Origin: Mycolicibacterium diernhoferi | Lineage (GTDB): Bacteria; Actinomycetota; Actinomycetes; Mycobacteriales; Mycobacteriaceae | Direction of reading: 5' to 3' | Length of the DNA: 64,000 nt | NCBI RefSeq assembly: GCF_019456655.1 | Contig: NZ_CP080332.1 | Span: 2,790,001-2,854,000 of the forward strand | Part shown: piece after piece, positions 29,279 through 38,900 of the stretch | Layout of the letters: each line of letters begins with the position of its first letter | Position numbering within the stretch: position 1 is the stretch's first letter | Notes under the pieces: model-generated | The model's database searches: none | What the model saw: only the letters and a program-made list of their open reading frames with translations | What the model was told of the DNA's origin: nothing | Position numbers and translations under genes: made by a program

Positions 29279-30564
29279 ACGCCGAGCTCACCCTCGACCC
29301 CGTGATGGCGACCCACGGCGCGCCGGAAGGCGTGCACGCGCGCTGGATCGGATGCCTGGACGTCGACCGCGTCGGGAACCACGACGGGCAGGTGCGGGTC
29401 GCGGTCTCCGGCCCGGACGGATACCACCGGGCTCGGATCCTGCTGCGCAGCGGATCTGAGCCCATCGACTTCGTCGAAGCCGATATCGTCGACGGGACGG
29501 TCACCCTCACGCTGCCAGGCCCGGCACGCGGGGCCGATCGGGTGCTGATCCGGTCGTCGCCGCCGATCTCCATCGTGCTGTGCACGCGTGAGCGGCCCGA
29601 GGATCTGGCGGGTGCGCTGGCCTCGCTGCGCACGGTGGACTATCCCGATTTCGAGATCGTGGTGGTCGACAACGCGCCCAGCACCGATGCCACCGAACGT
29701 ATCGTCGCTGCGGCCGGCGACCCGCGGGTGCGCCGCATCGTGGAACCCGTTGCCGGACTGTCCAATGCGCGCAACTGCGGCCTGCGTGCCGCCCGCCACG
29801 ACATCGTCGCGTTCACCGACGACGATGTCGTGGTCGATCCGTACTGGCTACAGGCACTGGCCCGTGGATTCGAGCGCTCCGAGGACGTCGCCTGTGTCTG
29901 CGGGATGGTTCCCAGTGGGGAACTGCGCACCACCGCGCAGGTCTACTTCGATCAACGGGTCTCGTGGGCGGCCACCCTGACCCCGCGGACCTACTCGCTC
30001 GCCGAACCGCCACCGGACCTGCCTCTGTTCCCGTTCCAGGTCGGGATCTACGGCACCGGCGCGAATTTCGCGATGAGGCGCAGCGCGGCCACCGCCGTGG
30101 GAGGTTTCGACGAAGCCCTCGGCGCGGGAACCTCGACCAAGGGTGGCGAGGACATCGACATGTTCTTCCGGTTGGTCGCGGCCGGACACACCCTGGTCAA
30201 CGAACCGGCGGCCATCGTCTGGCACCGGCACCGCAGCGACGGTGCGGCGCTGCTGATCCAGGCCCGCGGGTACGGATTGGGACTGGGCGCCTGGCTGACA
30301 AAGGTGTTCACCGACCGCGTGCATCGCCGGTTGGCTCTCCGGGTGGCCCGCAAGCAGTTCCGGTCCTCCCTGCGGGCCGGCGCCGATTACGGGGCGATCA
30401 TGGTGCCGCCGGCCGATCTGGGGGAGAGCATCCCCAGATCGGTCGGCCGCACGGAGGTGTTGTCGGTGCTGGGCGGACCGTGGGCGCTGTGGCAGGGCCG
30501 CCGACAGGGACGCCGACCCGCGCCGATGCAGCGATCAGGACTGCGGGGGAGCCGGGAAGGCTGA
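29275..30564 (+). CDS. GT2-family glycosyltransferase with N-terminal extension
   Basis: 429 residues. About 95 residues of beta-rich extension precede a GT-A domain: [57 protein letters not shown] (metal site) and [15 protein letters not shown] (catalytic-base region). This resembles transferases of actinobacterial surface glycan clusters. ATG 29275 overlaps the GH16 stop. Its 3' end overlaps the convergent p55 gene by 30 bp, marking the edge of the accessory block. Confidence 0.87.
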   Translation: MNAELTLDPVMATHGAPEGVHARWIGCLDVDRVGNHDGQVRVAVSGPDGYHRARILLRSGSEPIDFVEADIVDGTVTLTLPGPARGADRVLIRSSPPISIVLCTRERPEDLAGALASLRTVDYPDFEIVVVDNAPSTDATERIVAAAGDPRVRRIVEPVAGLSNARNCGLRAARHDIVAFTDDDVVVDPYWLQALARGFERSEDVACVCGMVPSGELRTTAQVYFDQRVSWAATLTPRTYSLAEPPPDLPLFPFQVGIYGTGANFAMRRSAATAVGGFDEALGAGTSTKGGEDIDMFFRLVAAGHTLVNEPAAIVWHRHRSDGAALLIQARGYGLGLGAWLTKVFTDRVHRRLALRVARKQFRSSLRAGADYGAIMVPPADLGESIPRSVGRTEVLSVLGGPWALWQGRRQGRRPAPMQRSGLRGSREG

Positions 30565-32136
30565 GTTATCAGGGTCTTTCAGTTGCCGGTCGCCTACCGC
30601 GTCATGCGATTCATGTGCGTCGGGGGTGCTGCGGTCACTGATCAGCACCGAGGCCACCGCGCCGACCACGCACACCACCGCGGTGATCGCGAAGATCTCG
30701 CCGTACTGCATGGTGTAGGCGATCCTGGTGTTCTCCATCAACTGTCGTCCGGCGTCCATCATGTTGCCGGTCTCCACCACGGGCAGTGACTGCAGGATCT
30801 GGTTGAAGCGGTACAACCCCCATGCCGACAGCGCCGCCATACCGATCAGCATGCCGATCATGCGCGCGACCACCACTGCGGCCGAGGCGATTCCGTGTTC
30901 GGCAGCCGGCACGACGCGCAGCGCCGCAGAGGTCAGCGGACCGATGACCAGCCCCAGGCCGAATCCGGCCAGCGCCAGGTCGGTGTCGAAGGTCGGCAGC
31001 GTGAACAGCCCGAAATCGTGGCGGGCCGACAGCACGTTGACATCCCAGTGCGAAACCAGCCAATAGGCGAATCCGGCGATCAGCAGACCGACCACCGCGA
31101 TCGGCCGGTCACCGAGGCGGGTGGCGAGCCAACCGCCGAGGAGTGCGCCGATCGGCAGGGCGACCAGGAAACGCAGCAGCAACCCGGCCGCACCGATCTG
31201 GTCCATGCCGAGCACGCCCTGGCCGAACAGTTCGACGTTGACCAGCGTGACCATCAAGGCGGCACCCGCGGCCAGCGAGGCGGCCAGAGCCGCGAGGAAG
31301 GGCCGGAACTGCACGCCCGCCGGTTCGAGCAGGCGGGTGGTGGCCTTCTTCTCCCAGACGAAGAATCCCACCATGGTCAGCGCCGCGACGATCAACAGCG
31401 GGATGCCGTAGCTGGGCAGCAGGTTCTTGCCATCCGGGGACGGGTTGTACAGCGCCACCACCGCCAGCCCCAGGGCGATGGCCAGCAGTACCCCGCCGAC
31501 GACATCAACCTTTTGTTTGGGCTCGTCCTTGTCGCGGGCCGGGAGGCTGAAGTGGATCATGACCATCGCGGCGGCGGCCATCGGCACGTTGATCCAGAAG
31601 ACGTCGCGCCAGGTGTTCAACGCCCACACCACCGCGATGCCGTACAGCGGGCCGAGGACACTGCCGAGTTCCTGCGCCGCGCCGATGCCGCCGAGCACGG
31701 CCGCCCGGTTGCGGGCGGCCCACAGATCGGCGGCCAGGGCGAGGGTGACCGGGAGCAGGGCGCCGCTGGCGATGCCCTGGATGACCCGTCCGATGACCAG
31801 CGTGGTGAGGTCGCCGGACAACGCGGTGACGACCGAGCCGACCGCGAATCCGACGAGGCTGGCCTGCAGCACCAGCTTGCGCCCGAACCGGTCCGAGGCC
31901 TTACCCAGCAGCGGCATGGCCGCGATGTAGCCCAGCAGGTAACTCGTCACGATGGGCGTGACCTGCTGAATCTGATTGATCGGGATACCGACATCGCGCA
32001 TGATGTCGGTCATGATCGTCACCACGACATAGGTGTCGAGGGCGCCGAGCATGACCGCCAGGCTGCCGGCGCTGATGGCGATGCGGCGGTTGGAGGCCGC
32101 CGACCCGGCGGCCCGGTGGCTGTTCGCCGCCGGCAT
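30535..32136 (-). CDS. p55: MFS transporter P55
   Basis: 533 residues, about 14 membrane helices, DHA2-like major facilitator: [16 protein letters not shown] in helix 1, the motif-A loop [10 protein letters not shown], and [22 protein letters not shown]. The equivalent of Rv1410c, which with LprG moves triacylated lipids and supports cell-envelope integrity and drug tolerance in mycobacteria. Its ATG overlaps the lprG stop by one base (TGATG), giving an lprG-p55 operon. Its 3' end overlaps a convergent glycosyltransferase gene by 30 bp. Confidence 0.93.
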   Translation of the reverse strand: MPAANSHRAAGSAASNRRIAISAGSLAVMLGALDTYVVVTIMTDIMRDVGIPINQIQQVTPIVTSYLLGYIAAMPLLGKASDRFGRKLVLQASLVGFAVGSVVTALSGDLTTLVIGRVIQGIASGALLPVTLALAADLWAARNRAAVLGGIGAAQELGSVLGPLYGIAVVWALNTWRDVFWINVPMAAAAMVMIHFSLPARDKDEPKQKVDVVGGVLLAIALGLAVVALYNPSPDGKNLLPSYGIPLLIVAALTMVGFFVWEKKATTRLLEPAGVQFRPFLAALAASLAAGAALMVTLVNVELFGQGVLGMDQIGAAGLLLRFLVALPIGALLGGWLATRLGDRPIAVVGLLIAGFAYWLVSHWDVNVLSARHDFGLFTLPTFDTDLALAGFGLGLVIGPLTSAALRVVPAAEHGIASAAVVVARMIGMLIGMAALSAWGLYRFNQILQSLPVVETGNMMDAGRQLMENTRIAYTMQYGEIFAITAVVCVVGAVASVLISDRSTPDAHESHDAVGDRQLKDPDNSAFPAPPQS

Positions 32137-32858
32137 CAGCTGCCGGGCTTCGCGACGGTGACGGCCTTACCCCAGTCGGTGAGGGTCATCGTGATGGTGT
32201 TCCCGGGCGAGGGCTCCAGCATGACCTGGGCCAGCTGGTGATCGCCGTCCTCACGGATCCATGCGGTGCCCGGCGAGGGAGCGGTCGCCTTCAGCTGTGG
32301 GGCGATCTTGTTGACCGCCTCGGCCGGGACGGTGCCGGTGATCTTGACCGCGTCGGATCCGCTGACAGCTTCGCGGCCGACAGACGTGGCGTCGGTGAAG
32401 CTGGACAGGACGTTGGCCAGGCCGGTTTCCGGGTTCAGGATCGCCGAGATGTCGTAGATGTCGGCGGCGGGGCCGAAGTTCTGCATATTGCCGCCCTTGG
32501 TGATGGCGCCGTACAGATCGCCGTCGACCACGACGAATCCGACGTCGGTCAGCTTCTGCCCGAGGAAGATCAGGTCCGCGGTGCCCTGGGCGGCGACCGC
32601 CGGGGCGTTGGTCAGATCGCCGCTCAACGTGGCGATGGGCAATTCCTTGATCTCACCGTTGACCGTCAGCTGCAGGTGCACGCTCTGCTCGCTGCGGGTG
32701 GTGGCGGCGGAATCGGTGAGCAACGTGGCCGCGTCGGGCAGTGGCGCGTCGTTGGTCTTCGACCCGCAGCCGACCAGGGCTGCGGAGCCGAACAGGATGG
32801 CCATCAACATGGCGGCGAAGGTGGGGAGGGACCGGACTGCACGGGGGCGCGTCTGCAT
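32136..32858 (-). CDS. lprG: Lipoprotein LprG
   Basis: 240 residues. The signal peptide ends in a lipobox LVGC near residue 31; the rest is an LppX/LprG-type lipid-carrier domain ([31 protein letters not shown]). It carries triacylated lipids and glycolipids across the periplasm as partner of P55. Start at ATG 32858; ATG 32867, three codons upstream, is equally possible. Reading continues open further upstream but without support. Confidence 0.93.
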   Translation of the reverse strand: MQTRPRAVRSLPTFAAMLMAILFGSAALVGCGSKTNDAPLPDAATLLTDSAATTRSEQSVHLQLTVNGEIKELPIATLSGDLTNAPAVAAQGTADLIFLGQKLTDVGFVVVDGDLYGAITKGGNMQNFGPAADIYDISAILNPETGLANVLSSFTDATSVGREAVSGSDAVKITGTVPAEAVNKIAPQLKATAPSPGTAWIREDGDHQLAQVMLEPSPGNTITMTLTDWGKAVTVAKPGS

Positions 32859-32903
32859 GCTGTGCATCGTAGTGGGTCGTCCCGAGTGGACCCGGGCTAC
32901 GTG

Positions 32904-32952
32904 TCCTGCCCGCCGGATCAATCCCCGGGTCGCTGCGCTCCTGCCCGCCGGA
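32904..32952. repeat. Direct repeat plus GC-rich dispersed element between lprG and ribC
   Basis: TCCTGCCCGCCGGA occurs at 32904-32917 and again at 32939-32952. Between and across the second copy, the minus strand reads GGGCAGGAGCGCAGCGAC, the same core as the triple repeat at 42169-42267. It lies in the divergent lprG/ribC promoter region. Confidence 0.55.
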
Positions 32953-32967
32953 ACTAGCCTTGTGCAC

Positions 32968-33567
32968 ATGTTCACCGGAATCGTGGAGGAGCTCGGCGAA
33001 GTCGTCGGCAAAGAGGATCTCGCGGATGCCGCGCGTTTCGAGATTCGGGGGCCCGTGGTCACCTCCGACGCCGGCCACGGCGACTCCATCGCCGTCAACG
33101 GCGTGTGTCTGACGGTGGTCGAGGTGCTGCCCGGCGGCGCATTTACCGCCGATGTGATGGCCGAGACCCTCAACCGGTCCAGCTTGCGCGCGGTCGGCGT
33201 CGGCAGCCAGGTGAACCTGGAGCGCGCGGCCGCGGTCAACAGCCGGCTCGGCGGCCACATCGTGCAGGGCCACGTCGACGGCACCGGTGAGGTCATTGCC
33301 CGCACTCCCTCCGAGAACTGGGAGGTCGTGCGGATCTCGCTGCCCGGCGAGCTGTCCCGCTATGTCGTCGAGAAGGGATCGATCACCGTCGACGGCATCT
33401 CCTTGACGGTTTCCGGGCTCGGCGACGACTGGTTCGAGGTGTCGTTGATCCCCACCACGCTGTCACTCACCACGCTCGGTGCCGCGGCCGTCGGCACCCC
33501 GGTGAATCTCGAAGTGGACGTGATCGCGAAATATGTCGAGCGCCTGATGGCTCAGCGCGACCGCTGA
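32968..33567 (+). CDS. ribC: Riboflavin synthase (alpha chain)
   Basis: Dismutates two 6,7-dimethyl-8-ribityllumazine molecules into riboflavin and the pyrimidine precursor. 199 residues with two lumazine-binding repeats: MFTGIVEELGEV at the start, GDSIAVNGVCLTV, ETLNRSSL, then GGHIVQGHVDGTGEV and ITVDGISLTV in the second half. Start ATG 32968; a GTG two codons upstream is possible. It stands alone here, separated from ribD by 19 kb and from ribBA by 6.8 kb. Confidence 0.96.
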   Translation: MFTGIVEELGEVVGKEDLADAARFEIRGPVVTSDAGHGDSIAVNGVCLTVVEVLPGGAFTADVMAETLNRSSLRAVGVGSQVNLERAAAVNSRLGGHIVQGHVDGTGEVIARTPSENWEVVRISLPGELSRYVVEKGSITVDGISLTVSGLGDDWFEVSLIPTTLSLTTLGAAAVGTPVNLEVDVIAKYVERLMAQRDR

Positions 33568-34181
33568 TTCTTTGCTCCGCACACCGATAGCAACACGCCC
33601 GCACCTCCGCCGCGGCACCCGACACGCCGCAAGAACTGTGTCCGTCCGGGGCCGGTGAGCTCCCGGCCGACGGTCCGCCCGGCCGCGGATCTGACCGATT
33701 CCGCCAACTGCTTGCCTCGGCGAAGCGCTTATTGGTACTCCGGTGCCGATTTCCATGCGTTGTTCTGATGACGGAATAACCACCCGATTTTCCCACCCGC
33801 CCCGCGAGTACATTTCGCGGATCTATTCTCCCTGTTGGGAATGGCTTTCAATGGCCGTGATTCCATGCGTGTCGAATGGGTCGCACAGATGCGTCGGCGG
33901 TCTTCGTCCCTTTCCGGGGACGGGACCTCGCGGGCGGCTCTTTTGCTGGCCGCAAATGTATCCGTGTCACATACGCGCGCTGGCTGCGCAGGTGTCCGGA
34001 GACCGGCGGATCGCTGTCGGCTGAACGGCGGACAGGCGGGGGAATCCCGCTCATGAATTTCTCAGAATGTGCTTTTCAGTTATTGACGAGCGTGTTAACT
34101 TACGGCGCAGTTAATAACATTTGTGGCCTGGGTCTCGGGCCGCTGATGCCAGGCGGAGTGGTCTGAGCCTTGAGGAGTGAC
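33568..34181. other. 614-bp non-coding stretch upstream of the large repeat protein
   Basis: No convincing gene. GC content drops locally around 33720-33870 and 34050-34130. A near repeat of TTCCATGCGT is found near 33750 and 33861. TTGACG at 34084-34089 could be a -35 element, and an inverted pair TTAACT/AGTTAA lies at 34096-34101 and 34110-34115. A GCGGG/CCCGC hairpin is near 34035-34050. No riboswitch signature is identified. Confidence 0.5.
34096..34115. promoter_or_regulatory. Inverted repeat near the probable promoter of the large repeat protein
   Basis: TTAACT and AGTTAA, six bases each, 8 bp apart, in an AT-rich island immediately after TTGACG (34084-34089) and 66 bp before ATG 34182. 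It could be an operator or part of the promoter; no regulator is identified. Confidence 0.3.
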
Positions 34182-37100
34182 ATGGCGGCACATCGGAAGA
34201 AGTCGGCGAAGAAGCGGGTGCGCCCCAGCGAGCTCGCCGTCGCCGCATTCCTCGGACTGACCATCACGGCCGCGCCGGCCGTTGCGGCAGCCGAGGGTTC
34301 CGATTCCTCGTCCTCCGGAGGCAACTCGTCGGACTCCGGTTCGTCGGACAACAACTCGAATGACTCCAGCGGTGGCTCCGGCGGCGGCTCCGGTGTGAAC
34401 GCAGGCCCGCGCGCCGGCGGCACGTCGGGCACGGGCACGTCGTCGGTGGCCGACGATGACGACAATGACGACGACGATGACAGCGGCCTGGGCGGCAGCG
34501 GCCTGGGCGGCAACAACCTCGGCGGCAGCGACCTCGACGACGAGGATGTCGACGACGAGGACGACGCGGACCTCGATGATGAGAGCGCCCTCGGCGATGA
34601 CGACGGAGTGGGCGCCGGCGGTGGCCTGACCGGCGAGGAACCCGGCACCGACCTGCCAGACGATTCCACCGGCCTCGGCGACGACGCCGGGGAGGGCGCC
34701 GGGGAAACCGGCGCCGGGACCGTCGAACCCCCGGCGCTGCCCGAGGCCGTCGATCCCGACGCCACCGCGCCGGAAGCGGGCGGAACCGTCGAGCCGCCGG
34801 CCGATCAGGACTCCATCGAGGTTTCCGACCCGGACAGTTCGGACCCGTCCCTGTTCGTCGCCGGTAACGACCCCACGCCCACCCCGACGGCGCTGGCCTC
34901 TGCGCTGATCGACGTCGAGGACATCGTGTCGCCGCCCCCGGCCATCCCGGAATTCGATCCCTTCATGGGCGCGGTCAAGGCCATCGCGAGCTGGCTCGAT
35001 GCGGTGTTGCCGGCCTACGACCCGAACCCGCTCCTCAACCCCACCCAGGTGGCGGCCGGCTTCGTCCTGACCCTGCAGGCGGTGATGCAGGGGACGTACT
35101 GGAACGGCCAGCCGACGCTGTTCACCTTCGGCGCGTACATCCTGCTGTCCGCGGCCTACCAGCGTTACGAGCGGCTGGCCACCAACCAGCTGCCGGGCGC
35201 ACCCACGCTCGCGGCCGGCCCGCTGCCGCTGACCTGGAAGCTGACGAGCACCGACCCCGACGGTGACCCGCTGATCTACACGGTCAGCGACCAGCCCACC
35301 AACGGCCTGATCACCATGCTGCCGGACGGCTCGTTCTCCTTCGTGCCGTTCTCCCTGGACGACCTGAACAACGGCACCGACGTCGAATTCACCGTGCGTG
35401 TCAACGACTCACTGGGCTTCCTCGAACACCCCCTCACCCCGGAAGGCAACGATGCCTACTTCACGGTGAGCTTCCGCTACCCGGGGCTGGGGATCAACAA
35501 CCTGCCGGTCTTCGAGACCGACGGGAAGGCGCAGGTTGTCGGCACCGACGGGTCGACGGGCAAGGTCACCATCACCGCGCAGGCCACCGATGAGGACGGC
35601 GATGCGCTGACCTACACCGCCACGGCACTGTTCGGCACCGTGGTGCGCAACGAGGACGGGACCTTCACCTACACGCCGACCGACACCGCGCGGCACCTGG
35701 CGGCGACGCTGCTCGGCGCGAAGACCGACATCGTGAGCATCTGGGCCAACGATGGCCGCGGCGGCATCACCCTGCTGCCGACGACGGTCGCCGTCGACAT
35801 CGTCAGCTCCAACGGGGCCCCGACCGTCACGGTCAACCCCGACACGTTCACCGACCCGATTCTCGGCACCATCACCGGATCGCTGGACATCGACGACCCG
35901 GACGGCGACCTCCCCATCGTCACGCCGATCGGGGTCAGCACCCGGGGTGGTCTGGTGACCGTCCTCGGCAACATCTACACCTACACGCCGACGCTCTCGA
36001 TCCGCGCCCAGGGCGGCACCGACACCTTCACGCTGACGGTGGACGACCTGCACGGCGGCACCACCGAGGTCACCATCACCGTCACCGTCGCCCAGATCAA
36101 CGTGGCGCCGGCCTTCGAATCGGCCCCGACCATCACCCACACCGACCACACGACCGGTGTGCTGACCGGCACGTTCAAGGTCCGTGACGACAACGGTGAC
36201 ACCCTGACGTTCACCAGCGCGGCACTGCTGGGCACCATCGCGGTGAACCCGACACCCGCCGCGGACGGGGTGACCTACACGTTCACCTACACGCCCTACG
36301 ACCCGCACGCCGCGTCGCTGCCGCTCGCGATCACCACCGATCTGGTCACCATCACCGCCTGGGACGGCGGGCTGCTCTCCGCTGACAGTGCGACGTTCCT
36401 CGTCCAACTGTCGACCCAGGTCAACCAGGCCCCGACGGCGACCTACCAGAACACCGGCAGCAGCTCCGTCCTCGGTCAGGTGTACGGCAAGGTCGTCGTC
36501 GACGACGATGACTTCCTGCACGGTTTCACGCCGCTCATCATCAATACGAGCAAGGGTTCGGTACTGGTCAACGGGTTGACCGGTGACTACACCTACACCG
36601 CATCGGTCGAGGCGCGCAACGCCGCGAGCGCGAGCAGCGCGACGGCCGCCGACAAGATCGACACGTTCACCATCACGGTCACGGATCCGGCGGGCAAGAG
36701 CGTGGATGTGCTTGTCACGGTGAACATCCCGCAGTGGAACCTGGCGCCGGCCGGCGGCGTCCCCAGCAATGTGGTTCCCGACACCAATGGTGTGGTGCGC
36801 GGCAGGATCACCGGAGTCATCAACCTCGACAACGATCCGCTGACGTACTACATCGCCGGTTCCAACGGTGCCGGCGCGGTGTACACCGAGGGCGGCGGCA
36901 TCGCGCACGTCGACGCCGAAGGCAACTACGTCTACATCCCGCGGACCGGCGGCGCGCTGGGCTACTACGACTCGTTCAGCGTCACCGTGGACGACGGCCG
37001 TGGCGGCCTCACCACCGTGCTCGTCGTCCCGAACGGCATCGTGCCGGCCACACCGCTGAACGATGTCGCCGTGTCGAAGACCAACGGGGCGCCCGGGGTG

Positions 37101-38858
37101 GTGACCGGTGCGGTCAGCCTCGCAAATGCGGCCAACACCGGATTGTTCAGCTCGTTCAGCGCCACCGGCGCGGGCTTCGGCACCGTCACGTTCAACGGCA
37201 CGAACTACACCTACACCCGGACCGCGACCGGCCACGCGGGCGGAACCAGCGACACCTTCGACATCATCGGCACGGCCTTCGGTCTGACCATGAAGATCGC
37301 CACGGTCACCGTGACCCCGGTCATCCCGAACACCCCGCCGGCCGCGGGCACCACCACCATCACCGAGTCCTCGCTGACGAACGTGATCGGAACGTACTAC
37401 CAGAACACCAAGGGCAAGGTCACCGCATACGACGCCGACGGTGACGCGATCGACTACCCGGGTGGATCGATCATCCCGGCGACGTATACGACCGCCAACG
37501 GCGGACTTGTGCAGTTCTACTCGGACGGCAGATTCGAGTACTCGATCGGACCCAAGCTGTCGGGTTATTTCCACGGTGCGGCCGCCACCGGGGCCACCGG
37601 CAACGCGGTCGCCGACACCTTCAGCATCACGGTCACCGATTCCTTCGGCGCCAGCTCCACGATCGTGGTGTCCATCCCGATCGAGAAGCTGAACGACGCA
37701 CCGTCCTCCAACGTGTCGGTGGGCGGCAAGACCACCGACGGCCTGGGCGTGGTGCGCGGCACCCTCAACGGCTCCGATGGTGACGGAGACTCGCTGACCT
37801 ACAGCCTGATCGGCGCGACGAACGGCGCCGCGGCCACCGCCAACGGCGGCATCGTCCGGTTCAGCGGCAACTCGTTCACCTACATCCCGACCGCAGGTAA
37901 GACCACGGACTCGTTCCAGGTGCAGGTCAACGACGGCCACGGCGGCGTCACCACGGCGACGATCAGCCTGACCGGGCTCAGCACCCCGTCGCCGGTCACC
38001 AACGTCAACACCTCGACCGCCAATGTGGTCACCGGACAGCTGAATACGGCCGGCAACACCGGGCTGACCTACACCGTGGGCGGCCAGGGCACCAAGGGTA
38101 CGGTCACGGTGACCTCCACCGGCGCCTTCACCTACACCCGCAACGGGGCGCTGGGACACACCCAGACGCCGGGCGATACCTTCACCATCAGGGCCACCGA
38201 CGCCAACGGCAACTCGGTGATCATCGCGACGGTGAACGTGACCCCGGTGGTGGCCAACGCCGCACCGGTGGCCGGTTCCACGGTCTTCAATCCGTCCACG
38301 ATCCAGGACAACCGAGTCCTGGGTATCGGTACGCTGAAGCAGACCACCACCGGCACCCTCAAGGCCACCGACGCCGATGGCGACACGGTGACCTTCACGG
38401 CCGGGTCGTTCTCCACGGGCAACGGTGGCACCGTGGTGATCAACGCCAACGGCACCTTCACCTACACCATCGACAAGGGTTACTCCTACTTCCACGAGGC
38501 GGCACGCATCGGCGCCTCCGGCAGTGAGATCGCGGATACCTTCTCGACCACCGCGGTGGACGGGTTCGGTGGCTCCACAACGTATTCGGTGTCGGTGGCC
38601 ATCTACGCCATGAACAGGGCCCCGACCATCTCCGGTGGCAACCGGTTGGCCGGCACCGTGAGCGGGGCCAACGTCGACGAGGATGACGGCGACAGCCTGA
38701 GCTTCAGTCACAACGGGTCGAGCTTCACCTTCGGCGGCCGGGGCCTGTACACCAGCACGCTGTGGAGCGGCAGCCGTCTCACCGTCACGGAGAACTACTA
38801 CGTGACCAACAACGGCGTGGTCACCGGTGTGCAGGCCAGCGCGACCAAGACCTGGTAG
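34182..38858 (+). CDS. Giant secreted protein with VCBS/cadherin-like repeats
   Basis: 1558 residues. A basic N-terminus (HRKKSAKKR) and hydrophobic segment (LAVAAFLGLTITAAPAVAAA) form a signal peptide. About 200 residues of Ser/Gly/Asp-rich acidic linker follow (GLGGSGLGGNN, repeated DDED). Then come about 11 immunoglobulin-like repeats of 90-110 residues. Each has a DxDGDxLTY-type start, a GTFTYTP-type strand and a DTFTITVTD-type end, as in VCBS/cadherin-like adhesins; the Asp-rich turns suggest calcium binding. ATG 34182 follows TTGAGGAGTGAC. No cell-wall anchor motif or secretion signal of type I systems is seen. Probable surface adhesin or matrix protein. Confidence 0.85.
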   Translation: MAAHRKKSAKKRVRPSELAVAAFLGLTITAAPAVAAAEGSDSSSSGGNSSDSGSSDNNSNDSSGGSGGGSGVNAGPRAGGTSGTGTSSVADDDDNDDDDDSGLGGSGLGGNNLGGSDLDDEDVDDEDDADLDDESALGDDDGVGAGGGLTGEEPGTDLPDDSTGLGDDAGEGAGETGAGTVEPPALPEAVDPDATAPEAGGTVEPPADQDSIEVSDPDSSDPSLFVAGNDPTPTPTALASALIDVEDIVSPPPAIPEFDPFMGAVKAIASWLDAVLPAYDPNPLLNPTQVAAGFVLTLQAVMQGTYWNGQPTLFTFGAYILLSAAYQRYERLATNQLPGAPTLAAGPLPLTWKLTSTDPDGDPLIYTVSDQPTNGLITMLPDGSFSFVPFSLDDLNNGTDVEFTVRVNDSLGFLEHPLTPEGNDAYFTVSFRYPGLGINNLPVFETDGKAQVVGTDGSTGKVTITAQATDEDGDALTYTATALFGTVVRNEDGTFTYTPTDTARHLAATLLGAKTDIVSIWANDGRGGITLLPTTVAVDIVSSNGAPTVTVNPDTFTDPILGTITGSLDIDDPDGDLPIVTPIGVSTRGGLVTVLGNIYTYTPTLSIRAQGGTDTFTLTVDDLHGGTTEVTITVTVAQINVAPAFESAPTITHTDHTTGVLTGTFKVRDDNGDTLTFTSAALLGTIAVNPTPAADGVTYTFTYTPYDPHAASLPLAITTDLVTITAWDGGLLSADSATFLVQLSTQVNQAPTATYQNTGSSSVLGQVYGKVVVDDDDFLHGFTPLIINTSKGSVLVNGLTGDYTYTASVEARNAASASSATAADKIDTFTITVTDPAGKSVDVLVTVNIPQWNLAPAGGVPSNVVPDTNGVVRGRITGVINLDNDPLTYYIAGSNGAGAVYTEGGGIAHVDAEGNYVYIPRTGGALGYYDSFSVTVDDGRGGLTTVLVVPNGIVPATPLNDVAVSKTNGAPGVVTGAVSLANAANTGLFSSFSATGAGFGTVTFNGTNYTYTRTATGHAGGTSDTFDIIGTAFGLTMKIATVTVTPVIPNTPPAAGTTTITESSLTNVIGTYYQNTKGKVTAYDADGDAIDYPGGSIIPATYTTANGGLVQFYSDGRFEYSIGPKLSGYFHGAAATGATGNAVADTFSITVTDSFGASSTIVVSIPIEKLNDAPSSNVSVGGKTTDGLGVVRGTLNGSDGDGDSLTYSLIGATNGAAATANGGIVRFSGNSFTYIPTAGKTTDSFQVQVNDGHGGVTTATISLTGLSTPSPVTNVNTSTANVVTGQLNTAGNTGLTYTVGGQGTKGTVTVTSTGAFTYTRNGALGHTQTPGDTFTIRATDANGNSVIIATVNVTPVVANAAPVAGSTVFNPSTIQDNRVLGIGTLKQTTTGTLKATDADGDTVTFTAGSFSTGNGGTVVINANGTFTYTIDKGYSYFHEAARIGASGSEIADTFSTTAVDGFGGSTTYSVSVAIYAMNRAPTISGGNRLAGTVSGANVDEDDGDSLSFSHNGSSFTFGGRGLYTSTLWSGSRLTVTENYYVTNNGVVTGVQASATKTW

Positions 38859-38900
38859 GCCCGAAACCCGAGACTCCTACCCACCCATGGAGATTCGCAT

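Noticed and set aside
14433..30564. A prophage or transposon as the carrier of the inserted block
   Set aside because: No integrase, transposase, tRNA target or flanking repeat was seen at either edge.
33900..34080. Possible c-di-AMP (ydaO) riboswitch before the giant repeat protein
   Set aside because: Some short GC motifs look similar, but the conserved core of that class and its pairing could not be placed. An Infernal scan against Rfam RF00379 would decide.
35409..38711. An 1100-codon open frame antisense to the giant repeat protein
   Set aside because: High-GC DNA with strong third-position bias leaves long open frames on the opposite strand. The translation is Gly/Arg/His/Asp-rich with no domain, while the plus strand gives clear repeats.
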